18,459 nt of DNA from Alistipes sp. (GCA_017934845.1 JAGBIR010000082.1:1-18459); one strand, 5' to 3'; numbered from the stretch's first letter, positions 7,907 through 15,794 are shown. Numbers and translations: made by a program. Notes: a model not told the origin generated them from the sequence alone.

Positions 7907-9553
7907 ATGAATTTGAAGAAATATATATTGTTTGCATTTGTGCTTGGCCTGTTTGTGGCTTGTACTAATGATGATGCGAATATCGACTTTAAGTTGGATC
8001 AGGAGACAATTCGTATGTCTGCCGTTGGCGGTTCGGAGCGCGTAAAGCTGAATGTCTCGGAGCGTTGGATTGCCTCAACCGATAATCCGTGGATTACCGT
8101 ATCGCCTGCAAATGGTGTGGGTACTACGATGTGCGAGTTCCATATCGACTCAGCATTGAGTGCCGAGGCGCGCCGCGGTGTGGTGCGTATCCAGAATCTC
8201 GAGACCAAAGAGGAACGCGAACTTATAGTCGAGCAGGAGGGATTCCCTTATGGTATTACCGTATCGGATGCAGAGGTCGTTGTGGATAATTTCGACCGTC
8301 CCGAGAATCGTTATTTCGATGTGACTGTAAAGTCTAATATCGATTTCGATGTGGTTATTCCCGACGATGCCGAGTGGTTAAGCAACGATGATTATAAGTT
8401 GACACTCGACCGCGGTCAGCGTCCTCGTCAGGTGAAGTTGCGTTTTAAGTGGAAGATTAACACTAATCCCGAGGAGCGTTTGGCAAAGGTGCAGTTCCAG
8501 CCAAAGTCGAGCGTTGAGCTTTCGCAGCAAGATGTGTTGAACGTTACGCAGCAGGGTGCCGATCCTATTATTCCCGATACCCGTGCCGGTGACTCTATCG
8601 CGTTGTTGAATATAGCCCGCTCGCTCAATACATTGGCTTCGTGGGAGTCTTCAGAGCCTATGGAGATGTGGAGTAGCGTGACCCTATGGGACGAGAGTAT
8701 GGACGACTGTACACCCGAGAAGGTGGGTCGTGTGAAACGTGCCGAGTTTACGATGTTTAATATCAAGGAGTCGTTGCCATTCGAGGTACGTTACCTGACA
8801 GCGGCCGAGGAGTTGTACTTCTTTGGTAATACCAACACCTTCTTGTTGAATATCGAGCTGGGTGACGAGATTACCGAACTTACTCAGTTGCGTCGCTTGA
8901 CGATTGGTAGCTATGGCTTGGTTTCGTTGCCCGAGAGCTTTGCCAATATGAAGAATCTGGAGTATTTGAACCTTTGTGCAAACAACTTCCAGACAGTTCC
9001 CGAGGTGCTTACTCGCGAGAACTTCCCAAAGCTCCGTTCGCTTATTTTGAATGCCAACCAGCGTAGCGTGGTTTATGATTTGAGTAATACGACAAAGACT
9101 AATGTGGGTGGCTTTATCGATAATCAACCCTTCCCCGAGCATCTGCTCAAGTGGAACGAACTCGATACACTTGTCTTGTCGGTTAACTATTTGAGCGGCG
9201 AACTTCCATCGATGGAGGATCACGAGAAGTGGACTGCCGAAGAGGTTAATGCTTGCGATACGTTGCCTTCAATCTTGATTGGTATGCCCAAAGTGTTGCC
9301 TACAACAAAGCAGCTCTCTATTAACCTGAATCGATTGTCGGGTAAGTTGCCCGATTGGCTGTTGTACCACCCTGCGTTGGATTGGTGGACACCCTATAGC
9401 CTTGTCTTCCCGCAGGAGGGCCGTGATGCTAAAGGTGTGCAGGCCGGATTCGATAACGAGCCTGTTAACTTGAACTACTATTACGAGCATTACGTTAATA
9501 AGAAGCAGGCGAAGATGGCCAATGAATCAGAAAATGAGTATGAAGATGAATAG
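7907..9553 (+). CDS. BACON-domain leucine-rich-repeat lipoprotein
   Basis: The frame is open from GTG 7895, but ATG 7907 is the better start: it gives MNLKKYILFAF and a compact lipoprotein signal ending FVAC (Cys19), for 548 residues. Residues about 24-113 are a BACON domain (GGSERVKLNVSERW, NPWITVSPANG and a closing LIVEQEGFP strand). A second, diverged beta domain spans about 114-218 and ends LNVTQQGADP. Residues 228-310 form an LRR cap that parallels the one in the upstream gene (SL..W, LW, GRVKRAEF, EELYFFGNTN). LRRs follow, including plant-like units with LSGELP and LSGKLPDWL. The tail is acidic (SENEYEDE). It is the second gene of a tight block and overlaps the protease start. The role is probably protein binding at the surface; that is inference. 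Confidence 0.88.
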   Translation: MNLKKYILFAFVLGLFVACTNDDANIDFKLDQETIRMSAVGGSERVKLNVSERWIASTDNPWITVSPANGVGTTMCEFHIDSALSAEARRGVVRIQNLETKEERELIVEQEGFPYGITVSDAEVVVDNFDRPENRYFDVTVKSNIDFDVVIPDDAEWLSNDDYKLTLDRGQRPRQVKLRFKWKINTNPEERLAKVQFQPKSSVELSQQDVLNVTQQGADPIIPDTRAGDSIALLNIARSLNTLASWESSEPMEMWSSVTLWDESMDDCTPEKVGRVKRAEFTMFNIKESLPFEVRYLTAAEELYFFGNTNTFLLNIELGDEITELTQLRRLTIGSYGLVSLPESFANMKNLEYLNLCANNFQTVPEVLTRENFPKLRSLILNANQRSVVYDLSNTTKTNVGGFIDNQPFPEHLLKWNELDTLVLSVNYLSGELPSMEDHEKWTAEEVNACDTLPSILIGMPKVLPTTKQLSINLNRLSGKLPDWLLYHPALDWWTPYSLVFPQEGRDAKGVQAGFDNEPVNLNYYYEHYVNKKQAKMANESENEYEDE

Positions 9554-11567
9554 ATATTTTTACCTTATCCTCGCCTTTATGGCACTCTCGCTGACGGCAT
9601 GTGTCGAGAGTGATACGTTCTTGGATGAGAACGTCGAGGAGAAGCCTTTTGCCCAAAGTGAGCTGCTGGTGAAGTTTACGCCCGAGGTGGCCGATATGGT
9701 GGCAGAGTTGAGTGTTAAAACGCGTGGTACAGTTACCCGCAGTGGTGTGCCTACGGTGGATGAAGTGTTGGATGTTGTTGGCACTTACAATCTCGAGCGA
9801 CTGTTCCCCGTAGATGAGCGCACCGAGGAGCGTACGCGTCAAAGCGGATTACATCAGTGGTATATCGTGCGCTTCAATGGCGAGTACGATGCCGAGCAGG
9901 TTGCCCTGCGTATGCAGCAGCTTGGTGAGGTTCAGAAGATAGATTTTAATCGTACCATCAAACGCGCCTATACAGGTAAGGCGAAGCCCTTGTCAGGCCG
10001 ACAGATGGAGTATATTTCACTTGCAACACGCGCCGCTGTTTCGACCAACGACCCGTTGCTTGGTGCGCAGTGGAATCTCATAAATAATGGCGATTTGTTT
10101 ACTGCGGGTGATGTTGTAAAGTCGGTTAAGGATGCCGATGTGCAGGTTGCCGAGGCGTGGAATCGCTCGATGGGCGATGAGTCGGTTATCGTAGCGGTAC
10201 TCGATGAGGGTATCTTTGTCGAGCATCCCGATTTGATTAATAGTATGTGGGTGAATGAGGATGAGATCAATCGTTCACATCAGGATAACGATAACAATGG
10301 CTATAAGGGTGATTATTACGGCTACAACTTTGCCAAAAATCAGGGCCTCATCACCTGGGACGATATTTACGACTCGGGCCACGGCTCACACGTTGCTGGT
10401 GTTATTGCTGCGCAGAACAACAATGGCGTTGGTATTGGCTCGATTGCTGGCGGTAATGGCTCACGCCCGGGTGTGAAGATTATGTCTTGCCAGATATTCT
10501 CGGGTTATACAGGCTCGAGCAGTATCGCTGTATCGCGTGCTATTAAATATGCTGCCGACAATGGTGCTGTAGTATTGCAGTGTAGCTGGGGTTATGTCTC
10601 TGGCTCGGCTAACGAGTTTGATTGGGGTGAGCCCGGATTCGCTACTCAGGAGGAGTGGGAGGCTGGTGCTCCGCTCGAGAAAGATGCGTTGGATTACTTT
10701 ACTCACAATGCCGGTTCACCTAATGGTCCTATCGATGGTGGTGTTGCAGTGTTTGCCTCGGGTAACGAGGAGGCACCGCAGGCGGGTTACCCCGGTGCCT
10801 CGGACGATTATGTCTCGGTAGCTGCTACTGCAGCCGACTTTACTCCTGCCGTATATACCAACTATGGCCCGGGTACTACTATTTCGGCTCCGGGTGGCGA
10901 TCAGGATTACTATTACGACTATATTGATGAGACTCACACCTATGGCGAGGTGGGATGTATCCTCTCGACGTTGCCTTATCACGTGAGCGAGAGTGGCTAT
11001 GGTTATATGGAGGGTACTTCAATGTCAACACCACACGTTTCGGCTGTCGTAGCGTTGGGTATCTCTTATGCTACGGAGTTGCGTCGTCACTTTACCGAAA
11101 AGGAGCTTCGCGACCTGTTGCACGCAACGGCTACTCCCATTGATGAGTATATGGTGGGTAAGAAAACTTACTACCGCTATGTGGCCGATATGGGCCTTGT
11201 AAAGCCTATGCAGATGGAGCTTGCGGAGTATAAGGGGCAGATGGGTGCTGGTCAGGCTAATGCGGCTGCGTTCCTTGCTGCTATCGAGGGTGCAGGCGTC
11301 GAGATGCGCTTCCCCAACCTCTATATTGCCGAGGGTGGTAGTGTTGCGACCTCTCCTGCCCGCTATTTTGTCGGCGGCGAGGAGTTGACTTACACCGTTT
11401 CGATTGCCGATACGTCGATTGCTACTTGTACGGTAAACGGTGGCAAGGCTCTCTTTAGTGGAGTGAAGAGTGGTGCAACAACCGCTACTATTAAGGCAAG
11501 CAATGGTGTTGAGCATAAGTTCAATATCACTGTCCGCAAGGGTGCTACCAATAACGGTTGGTTGTAA
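9522..11567 (+). CDS. Subtilisin-like (S8) serine protease lipoprotein
   Basis: This is a secreted endopeptidase anchored by lipid in the outer or inner leaflet of the envelope. Signal peptide and lipobox LTAC give acylated Cys27. Residues about 46-148 form a propeptide of the fervidolysin or inhibitor-I9-like kind. The catalytic domain shows the full S8 machinery: Asp228 in VAVLDEGI, His287 in DSGHGSHVAGV, oxyanion Asn415 in FASGNEE, and Ser500 in EGTSMSTPHVSA. Residues about 595-675 make a short Ig-like beta domain close to Big_2. The frame overlaps the end of the LRR gene by 32 bases from ATG 9522; ATG 9534, 9540 and 9546 are other starts, and all keep the signal peptide. The overlap suggests translational coupling, so protease and LRR proteins should be made together. 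Substrate is unknown; the neighbouring SusCD pair suggests dietary or host protein. Confidence 0.95.
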   Translation: MNQKMSMKMNRYFYLILAFMALSLTACVESDTFLDENVEEKPFAQSELLVKFTPEVADMVAELSVKTRGTVTRSGVPTVDEVLDVVGTYNLERLFPVDERTEERTRQSGLHQWYIVRFNGEYDAEQVALRMQQLGEVQKIDFNRTIKRAYTGKAKPLSGRQMEYISLATRAAVSTNDPLLGAQWNLINNGDLFTAGDVVKSVKDADVQVAEAWNRSMGDESVIVAVLDEGIFVEHPDLINSMWVNEDEINRSHQDNDNNGYKGDYYGYNFAKNQGLITWDDIYDSGHGSHVAGVIAAQNNNGVGIGSIAGGNGSRPGVKIMSCQIFSGYTGSSSIAVSRAIKYAADNGAVVLQCSWGYVSGSANEFDWGEPGFATQEEWEAGAPLEKDALDYFTHNAGSPNGPIDGGVAVFASGNEEAPQAGYPGASDDYVSVAATAADFTPAVYTNYGPGTTISAPGGDQDYYYDYIDETHTYGEVGCILSTLPYHVSESGYGYMEGTSMSTPHVSAVVALGISYATELRRHFTEKELRDLLHATATPIDEYMVGKKTYYRYVADMGLVKPMQMELAEYKGQMGAGQANAAAFLAAIEGAGVEMRFPNLYIAEGGSVATSPARYFVGGEELTYTVSIADTSIATCTVNGGKALFSGVKSGATTATIKASNGVEHKFNITVRKGATNNGWL

Positions 11568-11584
11568 CATTAATCGAAGTGGTG

Positions 11585-12370
11585 ATGCGTGAAGTGCGTT
11601 GTATAGTCTGGTGGATAGCTTTGCTTGTCGCAGTGTCGATGGCGGAGTGTGCCGAGGCGCAAATACGCATCATACCTCAAACTAAAATCGACAGCATAAA
11701 GCAACCTGCGACGCTCGATACTCGCGCAATGGAGTTCCGCGGTGGAAACAATCTCTCGTTCGGCACAATTAACGAGGCCGATGGGGTTTGGGAAGGCGTC
11801 ATTGAGTGGCAAAACGTGGGCGAGAGGCAGTTGGTTATAACTCGTACGTCGAGTAGTTGCTCTTGTTTGCGAGCGGAGGTTGATAGAACGCCCGTTAAAG
11901 CGGGAGAGAAGAGTAGCATAACTCTCCAATACGATCCTCGCAACCGCTCGGGTAGAGTGTCACAGCGCGTGATGATCTATACCAACCTGTCGGAGAAGTT
12001 GCCGACCGCAGTGCTTACGTTGGAGGGCGAGGTGCGACCTTTGGCCGATAGGCGAGGCGACTATCCCTATTTGCGAGGCGAACTGGCCCTGCGTCGTGAT
12101 ACGATTATGGCTAAAAAGGGAGAGGAGATTCGCGTGGCGTGTATGAATGTTGGAACAAAGCCGCTGCGCATTGTGGCCGATAGCTTGCTCTCGGGACGCA
12201 ATGTTGTGGCTTATACCGAGCCGCGAGTGCTTCAAGCAGGCGAGGAGGGCGATTTGGTGATTCGTTATAAAATCGATGACCGCGACTCTCGACCGATGCC
12301 GCATCTCTATCTTACGGGATTGAACCTGCCGCCGCGCCAACGTTGCTTGGTTGTGAAGTTTGAGGATTAA
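11585..12370 (+). CDS. DUF1573 domain exported protein
   Basis: Protein of 261 residues from ATG 11585, 17 bases after the protease stop. The frame is open back to TTG 11558 inside the protease gene, but the ATG gives a clean signal peptide (MREVRCIVWW and a hydrophobic core, probable cut after AEA near residue 25). Residues about 55-152 are a DUF1573 domain: LSFGTINEADGVWEGVIEWQ, then LVIT, the SSSCSCL cysteine motif (Cys92, Cys94), KAGEKSSITLQYDP, and a closing LTLEGEV strand. Residues 165-261 look like a second, diverged Ig-like unit. DUF1573 proteins are ASPM/SPD-2/Hydin-like beta domains common in Bacteroidetes; their function is not settled. No lipobox is visible, so it is probably periplasmic. 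The Cys pair could bind metal or form a disulfide, which is inference. Confidence 0.88.
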   Translation: MREVRCIVWWIALLVAVSMAECAEAQIRIIPQTKIDSIKQPATLDTRAMEFRGGNNLSFGTINEADGVWEGVIEWQNVGERQLVITRTSSSCSCLRAEVDRTPVKAGEKSSITLQYDPRNRSGRVSQRVMIYTNLSEKLPTAVLTLEGEVRPLADRRGDYPYLRGELALRRDTIMAKKGEEIRVACMNVGTKPLRIVADSLLSGRNVVAYTEPRVLQAGEEGDLVIRYKIDDRDSRPMPHLYLTGLNLPPRQRCLVVKFED

Positions 12371-12405
12371 TGATAAATGTAAAAGAGAAATAAAAACGAT
12401 ATAAA

Positions 12406-12879
12406 ATGGGAAATATGTTTAAGAGATTGCTTCTGATGGCCGTGATGGCTGTATCGATGGTAGCCTGCACCGAGAAGGATGGCCCTTACCCAGAGAAGGC
12501 AGAGCCGCAGTTGGAGGTTACGCGCAACAATATTTCGGGTGCGTGGAGGCTTGAGTCTTGGAAGGGTGCGCCATTGGCCGAAGGTAGTTATATCTACATC
12601 GACTTTGTGCGTGCCGATCGTACCTACACTATGTGGCAGAATATCGACAGTGCACCTGCGCGTAAGATTACGGGCCTATACAACATCGATATCGATGAGG
12701 AGTTGGGAGCTGTTATTCGTGGTAATTACGACTACGGTAATGGCGATTGGGCGCATCGTTATATCGTGAAGAGCCTCACCGCCTCAGAGATGATTTGGGT
12801 GGCAAAGGATGATGCCGAGGATGTCAGCGTATATGTACGTTGTCAGATTCCCGAGGAGTTGCTCGGAAGCGAGGAGTAG
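12406..12879 (+). CDS. Small lipocalin-like lipoprotein
   Basis: Lipoprotein of 157 residues with a signal peptide ending MVAC (Cys21). ATG 12415 (MFKRLL) is an alternative start three codons in. The mature part is one small beta-rich domain that opens with NNISGAWRLESWKG, matching the GxW start of lipocalin-like domains, followed by YIDFVRADRTYTMWQ and a string of short strands (ITGLYNI, AVIRGNYDYG, MIWVAKDD). This pattern is common in small Bacteroidales lipoproteins annotated as lipocalin-like. It is the last gene of the LRR/protease block, 35 bases after the DUF1573 gene and followed by a strong terminator. It could act as an inhibitor or chaperone for the protease or as a ligand carrier; nothing in the sequence decides this. 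Confidence 0.8.
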   Translation: MGNMFKRLLLMAVMAVSMVACTEKDGPYPEKAEPQLEVTRNNISGAWRLESWKGAPLAEGSYIYIDFVRADRTYTMWQNIDSAPARKITGLYNIDIDEELGAVIRGNYDYGNGDWAHRYIVKSLTASEMIWVAKDDAEDVSVYVRCQIPEELLGSEE

Positions 12880-12897
12880 CCCGTTGATAAGAACGAA

Positions 12898-12935
12898 CAG
12901 AGGTCTGCTGAGATAATCAGCAGACCTCTGTTTTT
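12898..12935 (+). terminator. Strong hairpin terminator between convergent genes
   Basis: A perfect 14-bp stem (CAGAGGTCTGCTGA with TCAGCAGACCTCTG) and a 5-base loop are followed by TTTTT at 12931-12935. It ends the lipoprotein block. The minus-strand pseudouridine synthase stops 4 bases beyond. The T tract is clean only on the + strand, but the stem may serve both directions. Confidence 0.93.
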
Positions 12936-12938
12936 GTG

Positions 12939-14540
12939 TTAAAACTCCGGCTCGGACTCTAATTTCAGCAGTACGCCCGTGTGGGGATGGGTAAACTCCA
13001 GTCGCGCAGCGTGAAGATGCAGTCGAGAGCCGCCGAAACCGTAAATATCGTCGCCAACGATGGGGCAGTTCAACCCCTGAGAATGAGCAGCATGTACGCG
13101 GAGCTGATGCGTGCGGCCCGTAATAGGGTAGAAGGCAATGCGCGTGCGACCATCCTTGACCTCCAAAACCTCGTATCGCGTTATGGCTTTACGTCCGTCG
13201 GCCGATACCATCTGTCGTGGGCGATTCTCGTAATCGAGCTTCAGCGGCAGTGAAATCTCGCCTTTTTGAGCCTCGATAATGCCATCGAGCAGAGCTATGT
13301 AACACTTCTTGACGCTACGCGAGATAAACTGCTCCTGAAGGGCTTTATGAGTCGCTTTATCCTTTGCAATAACGAGTATTCCCGATGTGGATTGATCCAG
13401 ACGATGCACAATCATAGGCCCCGATGAGTGCGGATAACGATTTCTTGCCCACGCTTCGACCGATTGTACGCCCGATTTACCCTCAACCGAGAGCATACCT
13501 TCGGGCTTGTCGATTACAACCAAATAGTCATCCTCCCAAAGCGTTTTTGGCTCGGGTGGAGTTATCGCAGAGAGCGGATTGTCATCAACCTCGAGCCCCT
13601 GCATCATAAAGAGCAGTATAGGTTTGCACTTGCTGTTGCACGAGGGGTAGAAGTTGCCGTGCTGGCGCACCTCACCGTTGGGTGATGCTCCCCACCAGAA
13701 TTCTGCCATACATATAGGATGCAGATTGTTAAGGTAGGCATATTGTAGCAGCTTCGGTGCAGCGCACTCGCCAGCTCCGGCGGGTGGTGTCTGCTGCGGT
13801 GTCGGGGCAAAAATATCGCACAAATCGCGCACCTCGCCACGAGCATTTAGCATACGAAACTCTCTGAAAAGTCGCTCCTGAAGAGCGGCAGAACGCTGCC
13901 GACGCTCTATCTGTAACGGCTCAATGTCGCTGTTGAGCGCCTTCTCGGCTGCCATAATCTCGGCCGATAGACGCTTCTGACGCACCTTCAAGCGTTGTGT
14001 CGAGGCATTTATCTCAACCATCTTTGCTTGCCAATCGGCTTGGTCGGTGTAGCTCGATTTGCATTGCTGCATCTGCTCTTTCAGAGCTGTCAGATGTGGT
14101 ACGTCTTCAGAAAGAATATGTTGGTGCTCGGCGCGTAAAAGCTCAATTGCGTTGAGTTTTTCGCGATATTCGGCACTCTGCTCCAGAGCTTCAATTCGAC
14201 GATTTATAGCCGATATTTCGGCCTCCTCACGACGGAAAAAGTCGTTGGGACGCAACATATCGTAAACCGGAGGAACGAACCCTTCGTGCATATTGCTACC
14301 TGCAATATTACCCGAAAAAGCAGCCAGAAAACCAATCTCTCCCGACGGAGTACGAACCACCAGCACACCAAACATCTTGCCCGCTGCAATCTCGTCGGCC
14401 CACTCTTTGCGAGTGCTTATTTCGAGTTGAATCTGCTCGGCTGCCAATAATGATAGGGGGTGCGGCACGTAGTGAAAAGGCCACGTGAAACGCTCGGGTG
14501 GAGTGATGCCCGCGATGTCGGATTTGAATCGGTGTAACAT
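12939..14540 (-). CDS. RluA-family RNA pseudouridine synthase with long N-terminal extension
   Basis: The enzyme converts uridine to pseudouridine in structured RNA, probably rRNA or tRNA, in the cytoplasm. The catalytic domain fills the C-terminal 200 residues: DDYLVVIDKPEGMLSV, then IVHRLDQSTSGILVIAKD with the catalytic Asp in HRLD (residue 382 from this start), YRPR-type NRPRQMVS, and ITGRTHQLRVHAAH. It is 533 residues long, against roughly 220-330 for ordinary RluA proteins. The extra 330 residues hold a coiled coil (about 100-232) and a FWWGASP...HGNFYPSCNSKCKP block before the catalytic part; no S4 domain is evident. I chose ATG 14540 because the longer frame opens with TTG at 14552, inside a promoter-like motif. 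It is transcribed alone, convergent to the lipoprotein block and divergent from the sigma factor gene. Confidence 0.92.
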   Translation of the reverse strand: MLHRFKSDIAGITPPERFTWPFHYVPHPLSLLAAEQIQLEISTRKEWADEIAAGKMFGVLVVRTPSGEIGFLAAFSGNIAGSNMHEGFVPPVYDMLRPNDFFRREEAEISAINRRIEALEQSAEYREKLNAIELLRAEHQHILSEDVPHLTALKEQMQQCKSSYTDQADWQAKMVEINASTQRLKVRQKRLSAEIMAAEKALNSDIEPLQIERRQRSAALQERLFREFRMLNARGEVRDLCDIFAPTPQQTPPAGAGECAAPKLLQYAYLNNLHPICMAEFWWGASPNGEVRQHGNFYPSCNSKCKPILLFMMQGLEVDDNPLSAITPPEPKTLWEDDYLVVIDKPEGMLSVEGKSGVQSVEAWARNRYPHSSGPMIVHRLDQSTSGILVIAKDKATHKALQEQFISRSVKKCYIALLDGIIEAQKGEISLPLKLDYENRPRQMVSADGRKAITRYEVLEVKDGRTRIAFYPITGRTHQLRVHAAHSQGLNCPIVGDDIYGFGGSRLHLHAARLEFTHPHTGVLLKLESEPEF

Positions 14541-14549
14541 AATTTTGCA

Positions 14550-14557
14550 CAAAAGTA
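14550..14557 (-). promoter_or_regulatory. Possible Bacteroidetes -7 element for the pseudouridine synthase gene
   Basis: Read on the minus strand the bases are TACTTTTG, an exact match to the Bacteroidetes -7 consensus TAnnTTTG. I see no clear TTTG -33 element at the usual distance, and the motif ends only 9 bases before the ATG, which would give an almost leaderless mRNA. Low confidence. Confidence 0.3.
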
Positions 14558-14619
14558 ACGAAAATTAATCACTATTTTGTAGCTTTATAGCATCTTTTAC
14601 GACTAACTATATGTAGCAG

Positions 14620-14636
14620 GCTCCTTTTCGAGGGGC
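14620..14636 (+). promoter_or_regulatory. Small hairpin just upstream of the sigma factor start
   Basis: GCTCCT (14620-14625) can pair with AGGGGC (14631-14636), including one G-T pair, around a 5-base loop. It sits 9 bases before ATG 14646, next to the AGGCGG purine stretch that is the best ribosome-binding candidate. It may affect translation of the sigma factor, but a 6-bp stem can also arise by chance. Confidence 0.3.
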
Positions 14637-14645
14637 AGGCGGAAA

Positions 14646-15137
14646 ATGGAGAGACGAAAAATGAATGATTTAGAGCGAGAATTTACACAAGTCGTGCGCG
14701 AGCATAAGGATACCATTTATATGGTGTGTTATATGTTCTCGAAGGATAGCGCCGAGGTCGAGGACCTCTATCAGGAGGTGCTTATAAATTTGTGGAAGAG
14801 TTTTCCAACGTTTGAGCACCGCAGTTCGATGCGTACGTGGATTTGGCGAATAAGTCTGAATACCTGCATATCGATCGACCGCAAGAAACGTCATCGCAAG
14901 GACTCTTTGCCGCTAAAGATGGACATCGACCTTTATAACGATACCGACAGCGATACACGCCAGATTAAAATGTTGCACGAGCGAATAAACAGGCCGGGAA
15001 TGTTCGACAGGGCGATAATCCTGCTGTGGCTTGAGAATATGAGCTACGAGGATATTGGCGCGATTGTAGGTATTTCGGAAAAGAACGTGTCGGTGAGATT
15101 GGTAAGAATTAGAGAACAACTTAAAAATATGAAATAG
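14646..15137 (+). CDS. ECF-type sigma-70 family RNA polymerase sigma factor
   Basis: Alternative sigma factor of 163 residues that would direct RNA polymerase to a specific promoter set. Region 2 covers about residues 12-82: an HKDTIYMVCYMF start, the EVEDLYQEVLINLWKSF helix that binds core polymerase and the -10 element, and MRTWIWRISLNTCIS. Region 4 covers about 118-162, with the helix-turn-helix LLWLENMSYEDIGAIVGISE and KNVSVRLVRIREQL for -35 contact. There is no C-terminal extension. ATG 14661 (MNDLERE) is an equally good start and has GGAGAG 8 bases upstream. The next gene begins 2 bases after the stop and encodes a membrane protein, so the pair resembles a sigma/anti-sigma unit without the FecR-type partner common in Bacteroidetes. 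The target regulon is unknown. Confidence 0.93.
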   Translation: MERRKMNDLEREFTQVVREHKDTIYMVCYMFSKDSAEVEDLYQEVLINLWKSFPTFEHRSSMRTWIWRISLNTCISIDRKKRHRKDSLPLKMDIDLYNDTDSDTRQIKMLHERINRPGMFDRAIILLWLENMSYEDIGAIVGISEKNVSVRLVRIREQLKNMK

Positions 15138-15139
15138 GG

Positions 15140-15739
15140 ATGGGACAGATGGAAGAAAAAATGGAGTTGGAGCAGATGCGTGGACAGCTTGCGCTGTTGC
15201 GAGAGAAGCTCAAACAGCAGGAGATTATCAGCGAGAAGGCCATCGTGGAGTCGATAAAACGAGGCGTAGGCTCGATAAATCGTATAGGTGTGGTGCAGGT
15301 GCTTATTGGACTGTTTTCGGTGCCGTTTTGCTGCTATGTGTTTGCAGGTATGGGGCTTACCGACGATTTTGTTTGGGGTACAGGCATTATGCTTACGGTG
15401 TGTCTGTGTGCGACCGTGTATGCCCATTTCGGTCTTAACCTGCTGAATATTTCGCGCGATAATCTGATTCAGGTAGGTTTGCGAACCATTCGACTGCGTA
15501 AGATTTATAAGACATGGTACTACTTTGCCATTCCGATGCTGCTTGTTTGGGGATATTTCCTCTATTGTGAATTGGCAATGTTGATAACCGATGCCGAACA
15601 GCTTAAAGCTCTGCTGCTGTCAGTATTGATAGGTGGAGTAATCGGAGGCGCAATAGGTGTAAGCATGCACTTTAAGTCGTTGCATGATGCCGACGAGGTG
15701 ATTGGGCATATCCGCGAGTTAAACGAAATGGAGAAGTAA
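15140..15739 (+). CDS. Four-helix membrane protein, putative regulator of the adjacent sigma factor
   Basis: I cannot assign a named family. The protein has 199 residues: a charged, coiled-coil N-terminus (about 5-45, EEKMELEQMRGQLALLREKL), then four likely membrane segments near residues 50-70, 78-101, 126-148 and 157-176, and a short charged tail. The N-terminus is likely cytoplasmic. It begins 2 bases after the sigma factor stop, so the two are surely co-transcribed and probably translationally coupled. Small sigma factors in Bacteroidales are often followed by membrane proteins with this layout, and I infer an anti-sigma or sensor role. It lacks zinc-binding HxxxCxxC and FecR features, so it would be an atypical anti-sigma factor. 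Membrane topology is from hydrophobicity read by eye. Confidence 0.8.
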   Translation: MGQMEEKMELEQMRGQLALLREKLKQQEIISEKAIVESIKRGVGSINRIGVVQVLIGLFSVPFCCYVFAGMGLTDDFVWGTGIMLTVCLCATVYAHFGLNLLNISRDNLIQVGLRTIRLRKIYKTWYYFAIPMLLVWGYFLYCELAMLITDAEQLKALLLSVLIGGVIGGAIGVSMHFKSLHDADEVIGHIRELNEMEK

Positions 15740-15794
15740 AATAGCTGAAAGGGTAAAACTGAAATTTACACTTGTTATATGACTTTTATGAAAT

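Noticed and set aside
11025..11570. Minus-strand open frame of 181 codons inside the protease gene
   Set aside because: It lies opposite the catalytic Ser region of the S8 protease, which is well conserved on the + strand; no motif is visible in the antisense product.
11558..11584. TTG start inside the protease gene for the DUF1573 protein
   Set aside because: It adds nine residues ahead of a complete signal peptide; ATG 11585 lies after the protease stop and is the natural start.
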